This document shows, piece by piece, positions 1 through 10,073 of a DNA stretch of 64,000 nt. The position numbers and the translations under genes are program-made. The stretch comes from Cryptomeria japonica (lineage: Eukaryota; Streptophyta; Pinopsida; Cupressales; Cupressaceae): contig NC_081415.1 in the NCBI RefSeq assembly GCF_030272615.1, positions 234,204,803 to 234,268,802 on the forward strand, in the 5' to 3' direction. How positions within the stretch are numbered: position 1 is the stretch's first letter; each line of letters begins with the position of its first letter. The notes under the pieces were generated by a model that did not search any database, was not told where the DNA came from, and worked only from the letters and a program-made list of their open reading frames with translations.

Positions 1-273
1 TTTAATCATCTCAAGGCTTACCAACAACAAATGAGTCGTAGCTACAATCACAAAGTCAAGCCTCGCACATTTGAGGTAGGGGACTTAGTTTTCAGAGAAA
101 ATCCTAAAAATCAACAAGACAGAGAGCAGAAGGGCAAGTTCGAACCAAACTGGCTTGGTCCCTACATTATTACAGCAGCATATGGATCTGATGCATATCA
201 GCTCTCAACTACAGAAGGTGAACCTTTGGAGGATCCTATCAATAGCATGCACCTTTGCAGGTTCTACACATAG
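1..273 (+). CDS. Integrase C-terminal end of a Ty3/gypsy polyprotein (partial)
   Basis: The reading frame is open from the first base to a TAG stop at 271-273, giving about 90 residues. It carries the integrase C-terminal signature: VGDLVF near residue 27, then KGKFEPNWLGPYII and INSMHLCRFYT at the end. This SH3-like domain binds DNA during cDNA insertion. The same motifs (VGDLVLYE, GKFSPNWLGPYIV, INAMHLRRYY) end the complete gypsy element at 33182-33484, so the two elements are related. A methionine occurs at base 31, but the frame is open upstream and the protein certainly starts outside the window. The domain assignment is firm; activity cannot be judged from a fragment. Confidence 0.9.
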   Translation, partial: FNHLKAYQQQMSRSYNHKVKPRTFEVGDLVFRENPKNQQDREQKGKFEPNWLGPYIITAAYGSDAYQLSTTEGEPLEDPINSMHLCRFYT

Positions 274-1970
274 CTCTTCGGAATATCCTAATTCAAAAAT
301 ACAACCAAAAAATCAAAAAATTTCAAAAAAAAATAAAAAATTATAAAACAAAAAAAATCGTTACTTGGTGAAAACCTGGCAAACAGGCACCTTGTGACAC
401 AAAAAACATTGAAAAATTGAAAAAAGTAAAGAGAAATAATTTCGTCCAATGGTGAAAACCACTTCGGTGGCGCCTTGGGCAAGTACCATGGTGAAAACTG
501 GGTCACTAGTGCCATGCATAGAGACATTGCTCCTCCCTCCTTCAGGATTCACTTTCATCCTTTCACTTTGCACACACTCACAACCTATTCATTCATAATA
601 AACTTACCCATTCTCATCATGGCTTGTTAGTGATCTACCCAAGATTGGTTCACCATTCATAATAACCTTCATTTTCACCTCCCTTTCCATCCATAATAAA
701 TCAAATCCTATCTGTGGCCTAAGGCAAATCATACGTCTAGTGATGGGTGTGGAACTGAGAACATCACATGTTTCGAGGAGTATAGTTTCTTCCAGTTTTC
801 TTCAGTCTATCCGTGCACAATCCGCAATAAAGCAACATTTGCATCACAGATCCGCAATAAAGTTTCATCTTCTCCGCAATAAAGTATCAGTTTCATAGAT
901 TCAGTCAGTTTCAGATGAGAGACAACAACAACAATGGGCTTCAACAAATCAAATCTTTCAACAGACTCAGACAACATTATGGTTCAGTGCTATCTATCCA
1001 TTTTGTGAAAGTAAACATTGTGACCACAATCAAATAAGACTTATACAAGTGACAAGAGACACTAAACTTGAGGACTACAGTGGATGTTGGTGTCGAGTCT
1101 TGGTTTTCTTGATTTTATCTTTTGGTGACATGTCTTTTAGCTTTTCCGGGATGTCTATAACTAGAGATTCTATCTCCAGAATGTCCTTGACTAGAAAGGC
1201 GAGGATGGGGTATCATCACCTATTTGTAATTGTTGTCTGTGGATTGTCTTTTAGTAATGCTATGACTTGTCCAAGGATATGAGGACATTGAGAGTCTAGT
1301 GTGAACTGGGGCATTCCTTGTTTATGACTGTCTTAACTCCATTCAAACAGGTACAATGACTTTCTGGGTCGAACATATGCCTCGATTGTCATAACCTATT
1401 TTGCCATAATAAAGCTCAATGATGATAACGCACAAGAAGCTCTTTCACTTTCATATCTTCTGTCTTCCATCCCCTTTCTTGATTGACTTCCATCGTTCTT
1501 CTTGAGTCCGCATAGCCTGCTATCACATGACTGAATATAATGACACACCAAAAACATTTGCATTTCATGTAGCTGCACCTGCATTACCACATATAAGCAT
1601 TTCATACATACATTTAGATATCACAACTGCATCACATCTTGCACACAACACCTGTTAGCACAATAATCATTTGCATTATCATTCACATTCACATTTACAT
1701 TTGCATACACATTAAAAACATAAAAGAACAAAAATATGGCATTTCATCATGTAAATATTTACATCCATAGCATAAAACATACATCACATAAGAACATCTC
1801 ATCACATAGGTACACATGCATATAGCTGCCGCAAAGATGAATCATCTCATATATATATAATCATAAAAGTGTCATGATACAATGATGTCAAAATCATATG
1901 GCTACAAAAGCACCCACAGGTGTCTACATCATCATACAAAAATGGTACAATACTGATACATAGGGAGCCC
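274..1970. other. Non-coding spacer between pol and the antisense PMD gene
   Basis: No open frame here looks like protein. The first 350 bases are A/T-rich with the recurring phrase GGTGAAAAC near 368, 451 and 491. Around 1620-1700 there is a loose run of CATTTGCATT-like units. The position corresponds to the spacer between the integrase stop and the PMD gene in the other gypsy element of this window. I see no promoter or RNA gene. Confidence 0.5.
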
Positions 1971-3944
1971 TCTACGGCTATGATGAACTCCCTCCCTCAG
2001 AGTTACCTGGCCTCGATGGAATCTGAGCCCCTGAAGGACCCGCCCCAGGATCATCCCTCCTGTCCCCCCTATCTGGTGGTGGTGGAGGACCCATAACCCC
2101 ACCACTCGATGCCTGTCTCCTCCGGCTCCCTCCCGTAGCTGTCGCTGTACGCGATGGTCTATGGAATCTCCTCACCCGCTAATCTGCTGGCATTGCACCA
2201 TAGTAGAGATCTCGCCAGTAGGCAATCTCCTCCCCTGCTCGCAGGACATAAGCATATCCTGCCCCTGTGTCCTCCGCTGCCTATCTCCTGGCCCTCAATG
2301 CTGTCTCAGCCTCTGTATAACGCTGAATAGCCTGATCCCACTCTCGCTCAGTATCTCTAAGCCTCATCCTGAGCTGATCCCTCTCCCTCTCCAGCTCCTG
2401 GATCTCATCTGCCTGGCCCTGGCAGATCTCCCTCAACTCTATCAGCTCATCCTCCTCTGGGTCAACCCCCTCCGCCTCTGCCTGTGGCTCCCCCTGTATG
2501 GGTGTCTGCCCCTGTACTTGTACCTGTACTGGTACCTGTCCCTGTCCCTGTCCCTATTTTTGTCCCTGTACCTGTACCTGTCTGGGACCCTGTGCTGCTG
2601 GCACCTGTAGCAACAATCCACCACGACCCCTCACCACCTGAGCCTGCCTCTCCTCACCACCCTCCCTTCGAGGTGCAACCCTCCTCTCTCCAACTGCTCC
2701 CCTCCTCCTTTGTCGGCCTCTGCCCCCATCACCTCCACCATCATCATCATCGCCACCCCCATCTCCATCCAATGGCTCTCCCAGATCTGTCAGGCATGGA
2801 AAGGGATGCTCTGCTCAGTATGCTGTGTACTCGGCATCCATGCTGACATCCTCAATCTCTGGCCACATGTCCCAGGGTACTAGCATCATCTCTACCAACT
2901 ATGTAACTGCCTGATCATATGACAGCAAGGGCCCAAACTGTGCCTGATCTTTGACCGTCTGTGCATACATGCCTGAGCCCCGGGGCATCCTCTGGATCCT
3001 ACCAAACTATCGGCCAACCCTGTCCACTAGCTGCCTCTCCAGCACATAGGGCATCTGCCCAATCAGATACCTGCTCCGGAAGGTGTAAGGCAGCTCAACT
3101 GCATCGTCCTCCCACTGCTCACATCCCAGATATGGCCTCCATATGACCACATCAATATCATCTATCACTCGCCGCCAATGCTCCAACCTGCCAATCCGTG
3201 GCTGCGACGTGATCATATCATACAGGTACACAAAACTGCGTCCATGTCCCCTTCCTCTGAAGTGTATCGGCCTCGTCACTGGCAGATGCTCATAGGCCCA
3301 TACCTGCAGCAATGTCACCCCGCAGCCCAATCCCACTGATCCGTGGTACACGAACTGATGCAGCTCATAGTAGAGGTGTGCCAGCACACACAGTCCCTAA
3401 GCATATCTGGTGTGTTGCGTCACCAGTGTCTCCAGTGCTCCTCCCCAACCCACAACCAACCCCTGTGTCGCCCTCTCTGGACACAGGAACCCACTGATTG
3501 CTCCTCCTACCACTGCCGGCACCGCTAGCCCTGTGGCTGTCACGGTGTCCCAAGCCACATGTCCTACCCTCATCTCCAGTCCTGGGTCCTGGAATACTCG
3601 TCTAAGGGCCTCCCTGTCTCCATCTCGATCGTATGGGATCAACTCCCCATCGATCGGTATCCTCAGTATCCTATATACATCCTCCAGGGTGACTGTCATC
3701 TCACCCATCGGCAAATAGAACGTACAGGTCTCGGAGTGTCATCTCTCCGCCAGCGCAGTCAACAGTCCCATGTTCGCCCGAAACTCAGGCACATACAGAA
3801 CATGTCTCAATCCCATCTCCTCAATAGTTGCTCGGTCCTCGAAGGTCAGCTCAGGTCGCAACCTCTGAATTGACAAGAATCTCTCCCGTGACTCCAGTAT
3901 CAGCAAATACTCCTGCAGTCAAGCAAATCACTCATGTCAGTCAT

Positions 3945-4225
3945 AGTGGCATTCCTTGTTTATCACAAAATGCTACTTTTTATCTAAATGCATATGGCTA
4001 TCTACCCTAGTGACACTCACTGTTCATCACAAAGTGTTGCTATTTATTCTAGTAGTACTCCCTATTCATCACAAAGTACTACGTGCGTGACACTCATTGT
4101 TCATCACAAAATGTTGCTCACATTTGCACTCACTGTTCATCACAAAGTGCTACTCATATTTCAGTACTCCCTGTTCATCACAAAGTACTCTATCTTGGTA
4201 CTCACTGTTCATCACAAAGTGCCTT
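3945..4225. repeat. Tandem repeat in the PMD intron, unit about 36 bp
   Basis: About seven imperfect copies share the core TGTTCATCACAAAGTG, each followed by a short variable stretch. They lie wholly inside the intron of the antisense PMD gene. Confidence 0.85.
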
Positions 4226-4349
4226 GATCTATCCTAGTCTTCCTAGAGGACCTGCTTGAGTGTATCCTCTTAGCAGCTTATCCAATCGACAGCGTATGTT
4301 CATCACAGAACTGCCGATTTGACCTAGAAGATGCAACTTCACACTTTTA

Positions 4350-4595
4350 AAACGCAAACGCGCTTTCCTGACAAAAATGCGCTTAAAGACTGCACAGACG
4401 CGCCTGAAAAACACAGACGCGCCTGACAAACACAGACATGCCTATGCTTTGCACAGACGCGCTTGGGCGACACAGACGTGCCTTCTTGGCACAGATGCGA
4501 CTGACCATCACAAACGCGGCCGCATTTGACATAGACGCGGGTTTAAATGCAGACTCGCCTGGCACAAACACAGACGCGCCTGGACGTTTTTGGAC
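4350..4595. repeat. Second intron repeat with CACAGACGCGCCTG core
   Basis: Roughly ten imperfect copies of CACAGACGCGCCTG occur at spacings of 15 to 25 bp. They are much richer in CpG than the surroundings. They lie in the same intron, between the donor and the first repeat block. Confidence 0.8.
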
Positions 4596-5089
4596 ACTTT
4601 TTGGACCCTAGTCTAAGCGCATTTATTGCCTTATCTAGCATGCATTGATGACAATGATAAATGCATCAAAGTACGAGGAGGTTTGGTGGTACTTACCGGC
4701 TCTCTTGCCTCTGCTGGCCTCTAAAATCGGCGAACGCGGTCGAATCTATGAATGAAGGCCATCGCTGCTGACTGCTGCTGCTCTATTTTCACTCTACAAT
4801 ATGCTCTCGTGGATGTGTAGATGACAATGAGGATGTATTTCCCCCGTGGTCTATCTTATAGCCTACCCTACCCCTAGCCCTCGTTTCCCGAGTCAATCTT
4901 CATTATCCCGTGACTGTCACTTTATCCAATCAGTCCATTCTAGCCTCTCTTTCTTATCGAGAGATTGTCTGCGATCTTTTCAGACATTTTCATCCAATCT
5001 CTCGAGGGGGCATAGCATTCCCATCTTGGGGCAACTCTGTATCAGTTCATCTTATCTTCTTTGAAACAACGCGACAAGCCGCATTGTCT

Positions 5090-5104
5090 CAAAGAGGGGC
5101 AAAA
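5090..5104 (+). other. Polypurine tract of the gypsy element
   Basis: The purine-rich stretch AAAGAGGGGCAAAA lies immediately before TGTAGACACC, the 3' LTR start. Its position and composition fit the plus-strand primer site used in reverse transcription. Confidence 0.8.
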
Positions 5105-5880
5105 TGTAGACACCCAAAATTGTCCAGTCTAATTAAATAAATATTTTATTTATTTAAGCTTAATTCTTCTATTAATTAAATAAATCTTTATTTATTTAAT
5201 TAATTCATTTATCCTCTTCTAACCTTATTTCTCATTTAAATAAATACATTTATTTATTTAAATTGTCTTTTTTCCTAAAATTAAATAAATATCTTATTTA
5301 TTTAATTATCCCACTTCTTCTATTAATTAAATAAATCTTTATTTATTTAATTAATTCATTAACCTTTTCTACCCATGACACATGTCATTCATCTCTTAAT
5401 TCATACACTACCTACCCCTTTCATTATTTTATTATTTCTTTTACCTACCCTCTAATCATAGCTGACCTCCTTTTACACCTCTCAATCTTATCCCTCCATT
5501 TCTTATTGTGTCTTCTATATAAGGAGATGCTTCCTTCATTATCAAACCCTAATCACTCGAATCATTGATTCTAATCAATCATCTTATGCAATTGACTACA
5601 CTACGATCCTACTTGCAACCACAATCTGTTCTTTGTTGAGCTCTTGTGCATATAAAATCTGAGAGCAAATATATCAAGCAAGATCAATGGAGATAGGAAG
5701 AATGGAGATCAAAACCCTATTGGACATGTGATGGTATAATCTTTGTGATTTCGTTTGATTTGCATTGTCTTAGGTAATCTTCATATGTTATGGTGGATCT
5801 TTGTTGTTGTTAGAATAGGGTTTTGTGCTTGAATTCATTTAGCCTTTCAATATCGTTATTATTGTTATCCATTTTCACCA
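5105..5880 (+). repeat. Gypsy 3' LTR (right end approximate)
   Basis: The LTR begins TGTAGACACC after the polypurine tract. The first 260 bases carry repeated AATTAAATAAAT/ATTTATTTAATT blocks (5130-5360). A TATA-like CTATATAAGG lies at 5515-5524 and would be the LTR promoter. The 3' terminal CA is not certain, because copia-like sequence continues from about 5880. Confidence 0.7.
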
Positions 5881-5910
5881 TATACAATATGCATACATGT
5901 TTTGCCATCA

Positions 5911-5927
5911 ATGACAAAGGGGGAGAT
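5911..5927 (+). other. Polypurine tract of a copia element
   Basis: ATGACAAAGGGGGAGAT directly precedes TGTTAG. This is the usual junction at the 3' end of Sirevirus-type Ty1/copia elements. Only about 45 bp of internal sequence is present upstream, since the gypsy LTR intervenes. Confidence 0.8.
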
Positions 5928-7228
5928 TGTTAGACTTGTGTGAATATCATTGCCATTAATGTCAAACCAGTTATTCAGTTTGGTCCCAATGGTATATGCA
6001 ATATATTGAAGTCAAACCTATTATCCGGTTTGGTTTGGATGTTGTATGTATTTGGTATGTGCAGTTTTTTCTATGAGCAGCTGATGCACGTTATGGTATT
6101 GTTATGGAAAGTGTTGCAATAAGGTATAGTTGATCTGATGGAGTAATTTCTAGAAGATCCTTGTACCCGAAATTATGAGTTGTGCTTACATTGGTCCAGG
6201 TATCAATTATGTGGTTGTGGTAGATGTATCTTTTCTTGTCTCCTGGTATGGTATCTATGGTATGCGTAGGATGTGTGTTCTTGGAGTTTGGAGTTGGTAT
6301 GCTTAAGTTTTGTGATAATCGGTTAGTATCTTTGGGTCTGGATGACCATGTCTCATTCTAGTAGTTAAGGTATATGCATCGGTAAATGAATCAAGAAAAC
6401 GGAAGCGAGTAGAAATCTTACGAAGGCCGACTTGGTTATCATGATTATCATTTAAAGCTTTATTGGATAACATGTTGAGCTAGGTCGACACATTATCTCG
6501 ATATGTGTGTCCTCCTGTATATATAGGTGTATGTGATGTATAGAGGTATATGAGAAATATGTATGTGTGTGTGAGTGGGTAGCAACAAAGATAACAGAGA
6601 AGCAGAGTGTGAAGTGTGATTTACGGACAACAAAGACAGTTGGTGTAGAATTAGTGTGCAGATAGTGTTGCAGTAATCCTTCACTGGATCTGTTACAAAG
6701 GATAGTTGTACAAATATCTTTCACCGAATCTATTACAAAGGATAGTTGTACAAATATCTTTCACTGGATCTGTTGTAAGGCTTGAGAATTGTGATCTAAG
6801 CTTAATCTTGGAATTGATCTCATGCATTTGGAGATGCAATCATTTTCACTTCAATCTTTCTTGTTATAGTGAGCATTCTGGCAGTAAGTTGTCTTTGTAC
6901 CTTTGTAGTGAGCATCATGGCAGTGAGCCATTTTTGTATTCTGGTAGTGAGCCACCCTTCTATAAAACACCATATAGCTAGTTATATTCTCTTGAGAGTT
7001 AACACTCTCCGTGGTTTTTCCCATTTGGTTTTTCCACGTATAAATTCTAGTGTTCCTTTTGTGGTTGTGTTTCATGTTTATTTTGCATTTTCTATTTCAT
7101 GCATGACATTCTTAATTAATGAGTTTGATATATCAGTAAAAGATTTAAGTTTGGTAAAAAAATTAGAATCTGTGGGAATACTGATTCATCCCCCTCTCAA
7201 TATTCTGGTCTCTTCAACTAATCCAACA
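5928..7228 (+). repeat. Copia-type 3' LTR
   Basis: This 1,301-bp segment starts TGTTAG and ends CCAACA, directly after the copia polypurine tract. Its end (CCCCCTCTCAATATTCTGGT followed shortly by CCAACA) resembles the end of the other copia LTR at 27644. Inside it a 40-bp unit around GGATAGTTGTACAAATATCT is repeated at 6660-6780, and GTGAGC(A/C)-type units recur at 6868-6955. No long ORF is present. The rest of the copia element would lie left of the inserted gypsy, outside the window. Confidence 0.78.
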
Positions 7229-8238
7229 TAGTCACCACATACCAAGAATCTCCCATGCTTCACACCAAACAAGAGGTATATTGAGCATAAAACATTATCT
7301 AATTAATGATCTGCTAATTGGACTTAACGACCTAGCAATGCCATTATTCATATAAATATAACAGTTTAACATGCAAATTCAAAGGTAAGGCGATAATTCC
7401 CTCCTCTTAAACATATAAGCTCAATGAGAATTCAAAATTACGACAAGTAAATAAAAGGCTAGGTACAAAACAATAATAGTGACACAAAATTGAATAGAAG
7501 AAAAACACAACTACTAATAAGTCATAATGAAAAACCAACAATTTTTCAAAATTTGATTAATTGGTGTTGTAATTGATACTACTAATATATATAAACAATA
7601 AAACTCATTTAAATGTAACTCTTAATGAACCCTACTAATCTGCTTTACACTAAAAGTAAAGTGCACTTAATAAAACAAATCATTTAAAAAAGTGAGATTA
7701 TTTGGGAACTAAGTCTTTCTTGGCTCCATCTTTCTAAGTGATTATACAGAATTTGCTATGAAAAATGCAAAAGTCTAGTTCTACATAAACCCCTTTATTT
7801 AAGTTTTGATCCATCAAATGTCTTCTATCTTGAGAAAGATAAGGGGATAAGGGCACTAAAGGACAATGCATTTGTAACTCCAAGATTCAAGACAATGGCA
7901 TATATGAAGATTACAAATAATTCAATATTCCATTAAAACTATTGTCATTGGTTCAAGATTTATCAAAGGTATAGTCTCCATACGAGGTGTCAACCTATGT
8001 CAATATCCTTGTTGATGTATCAACTATTAATTGGTCCATGCATCTTTAGATGGATGTACTCGTATGCTTGCAAGCTTTGAATGTCATACACTATGAGCTC
8101 TGTTTGTCAAGGTTTAGATAAGAAGATATACAAAGGCAAAGCTTGCACTACTTAAATTGCAATCAAATATACATTATGAACACACATCTAATTGATGACA
8201 CTTGACACATCAACTCAATCTCTTTATATAAAAGAGAG

Positions 8239-8240
<2 letters not shown>
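7229..8240. other. AT-rich DNA without a recognisable gene
   Basis: I see no coding frame, RNA gene or terminal-repeat structure here. The stretch separates the copia LTR from a GA microsatellite. Confidence 0.5.

Positions 8241-8241
<1 letters not shown>

Positions 8242-8300
<59 letters not shown>
8242..8300. repeat. (GA)n microsatellite
   Basis: An almost perfect run of about 29 GA units. Confidence 0.95.
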
Positions 8301-8302
<2 letters not shown>

Positions 8303-8686
8303 ATTTACCTAGTGCCCTACCAATTGATCTCATTTATTGCATATTCAAAATTAAATTAAAAATAATTGATTATTTCAAACCTCTTCTCCATACCGTTGTC
8401 CTATAAACTTTCTTTTGGACTTTGTAGACATTCAAAGTTATTCTATTCTACTCTATTCTATTTTGGCAAACAACTAATACAATTATAAGAATATACTAAA
8501 AGTTAGATCTTTAGTGACCCTGTTTGAAGAGGAGAAGATAGCAAAAACAACAAGTTGCTTGATCGAAATCCATAATAGACTGTAAAAAATTTGAAAACAT
8601 AAAGAAAATAACTGATAAGAGTTGTACAGTGTTTCATTTGATTACGACGATTCCAATTCCAATTCCAATTCTTGAATCCCATAGAC

Positions 8687-8687
8687 C

Positions 8688-8721
<34 letters not shown>

Positions 8722-8722
8722 G
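8687..8722. repeat. (TA)n microsatellite in a palindrome
   Basis: About a dozen TA units are bounded by ACCAAC on the left and GTTGGT on the right, so the whole block is self-complementary. Confidence 0.9.
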
Positions 8723-8766
8723 GTCATTGATTCCATTTCATTTTCTATATCCATCTGACTGATATA

Positions 8767-9227
8767 GGGGAAAGGACCTAGTAGTTGTGCACCCTAACTT
8801 TGCGCTTTTCAAAATCCTACTTGAAAATTTCAAATCACTCCGATTTTTTTATAGCAGCTTACTTGACAAGTCCCCTGCTTATAACTAAGGTTTCAGGGCC
8901 ACATCATCAAATATGATGCCACATCAGCATGTTTTTTGCCAAGGTGTCCAAAACAGCCCCCCAAAAAAGTGAGACCAACAGGCGTGCAAAAGAGACCCCA
9001 ATAGTTGTGCAGCTGATATGGCATCCCCTGATTGGTTACTTTTTACAATATTAGTACATTTCTTAACAACTATTGGTACATTTCCTAACAACTGTTGGTA
9101 CATTTCCTAACAAAAATTGATATTTTTTGTTTCAAACAATAAGTTTTATTTATTCAATTTTTGGAACAAAAGATATCAGCAACCCTCACAACAATTGATA
9201 CATGCTCAACTATTGAGTCCTTTCCCC
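8767..9227. mobile_element. MITE-like element with GGGGAAAGGAC termini
   Basis: The left end reads GGGGAAAGGACCTAGTAGTT. The reverse complement of the right end reads GGGGAAAGGACTCAATAGTT, so about 22 bp form imperfect inverted termini. Both ends are flanked by TA (8765-8766 and 9228-9229), the target duplication of Tc1/mariner-type elements. The 461 bp between have no ORF. They include three partial copies of ACATTTCCTAACAA near 9050-9115. It would be a non-autonomous element moved by a transposase encoded elsewhere. Superfamily assignment is tentative. Confidence 0.65.
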
Positions 9228-9239
9228 TAGTGAAAGTAA

Positions 9240-9372
9240 AAAAAATTTAGTTCCATTTCATTTTCTATATCCAATGTATGTGACAATCCAGGCCATCTTG
9301 AAAGTCAAAAAAATTTGGTTCCATTTCATTTTCTATATCCAATGTATGTGACAGTCCAGGCCATCTAGAACC
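9240..9372. repeat. Direct duplication beside the MITE
   Basis: Two copies of a unit of about 65 bp contain TTCCATTTCATTTTCTATAT and CAATGTATGTGACA. A related third copy, TTCCATTTCATTTTCTATAT, ends just left of the MITE at about 8751. Confidence 0.8.
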
Positions 9373-9599
9373 AAATGTAAACAGGGTTTGGTACCCCTAT
9401 CACTATGGCCTACTCCCGGAACTCGAACTCAAAAGCAGCTTTCCGGAAATGAAGGGGACTTCCTTCTTGCAATTATTGTCTGTAGGTGGGCCCGGGTAGT
9501 TGGGGGAAGGGGAGCTGTATATATTAATAATTCTTTCCTTCTTTTTTAATCAATCCTCCAGATATTTCTGGAAGCGCCGATATTTCCCGAGGAAAAGAC

Positions 9600-10000
9600 A
9601 AATGACGTGTAAAAAGCATATCCGATTTCTTCCCGGGAAGTTCGGACAGAAGAATCATGCGCGCCATCCAGTGCTGTCACTTTCAACCAATAATAAGTCG
9701 CCGTCTGTAATAGTTGAGCCACGCAGGCTACCTGGCTACCTTATCGCTTGGGACACGCGTCGAGCTCGCCACAGAAGTGGCGTAAAGCAGCATGTACGGC
9801 CTCCCGCCAGGACGCAATAATTAGTTGCCCCCGTTAAAGCCCGGCGGGTTCTAAAGCGGCTTACGGAACGGGGTACATGAGCTACGGGCTCTATGGAAGG
9901 CACTGGAAGCCCTCTGGAATGAATCTGCAGCTTACACGTTGTGAAATTTGAGCCACATAAGTCAGCACTGTTACTTCAAATATTGTCACTATAAAAACCT
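9600..10000 (+). promoter_or_regulatory. Promoter region of the EXORDIUM-like gene
   Basis: A TATA box, CTATAAAAACC, lies at 9990-10000, about 75 bases before the ATG. The upstream 400 bases are clearly richer in GC than the rest of the window. They include an ACGT-core element, TGACGTGT, at 9602-9609, a type of site bound by plant bZIP factors. The short ORF at 9500-9820 crosses this stretch without resembling any protein, so I read the region as promoter. Confidence 0.6.
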
Positions 10001-10073
10001 TCGTAGTAAAATCTTTCATCCAACTCGTGGCTTGAGAGGGCCTGCACTGTGATCAGCTCAGATCAGCTAAAAA

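Larger units (their letters stand above)
1978..4762 (-). pseudogene. Antisense plant mobile domain (PMD) gene carried by the gypsy element, decayed
   Basis: Read on the - strand, a possible first exon (4762-4697, ATG to a GTAAGT donor) is followed by a 784-bp intron with a CTGCAG acceptor. A long second exon runs from 3912. It is colinear with the PMD of the second gypsy element: EMTVTLEDVYRILRIP here against ELTVTLEDVYRILCLP there, then TLLQVWAYEHLPVTRPI, then VVIWRPYLGCEQW. PMD (aminotransferase-like, PF10536) proteins such as MAIN/MAIL1 act in gene silencing, and transposon-borne copies are known. In-frame stops at 3739-3741 (a TGG-like codon turned TGA), 3397-3399 and 3007-3009, plus one in exon 1, show it is dead. 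The C-terminal part is low-complexity: acidic and Gly/Arg-rich near 2770-2550, with a possible coiled coil near 2500-2200. It lies antisense to pol. The PMD call is firm, the exact ends less so. Confidence 0.82.
1..5880 (+). mobile_element. Ty3/gypsy (Tat-like) retrotransposon, 3' portion
   Basis: This is the 3' part of an LTR retrotransposon whose 5' part lies left of the window. In order it holds the C-terminal end of integrase (to 273), a non-coding spacer, an antisense PMD pseudogene (about 4762 to 1978), a polypurine tract and a 3' LTR starting with TGTAGACACC at 5105. The order of pol, antisense PMD gene, polypurine tract and LTR matches the complete element at 27821-40537. The Tat-lineage assignment rests on that parallel. 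The right LTR end is not sharp, and about 5880 is an estimate because copia-like sequence resumes there. No target duplication can be tested because the left end is missing. Confidence 0.8.

Noticed and set aside
2161-2846. Two long + strand frames rich in Pro/Leu/His opposite the PMD gene
   Set aside because: They are mirror frames of the low-complexity, GC-richer tail of the - strand PMD pseudogene. They have no domain, and their composition follows the repeats.
9500-9820. A 106-residue + strand frame upstream of the EXORDIUM-like gene
   Set aside because: It has no motif, and it ends before the TATA box of the next gene in a GC-rich promoter-like region. It is better explained as chance.
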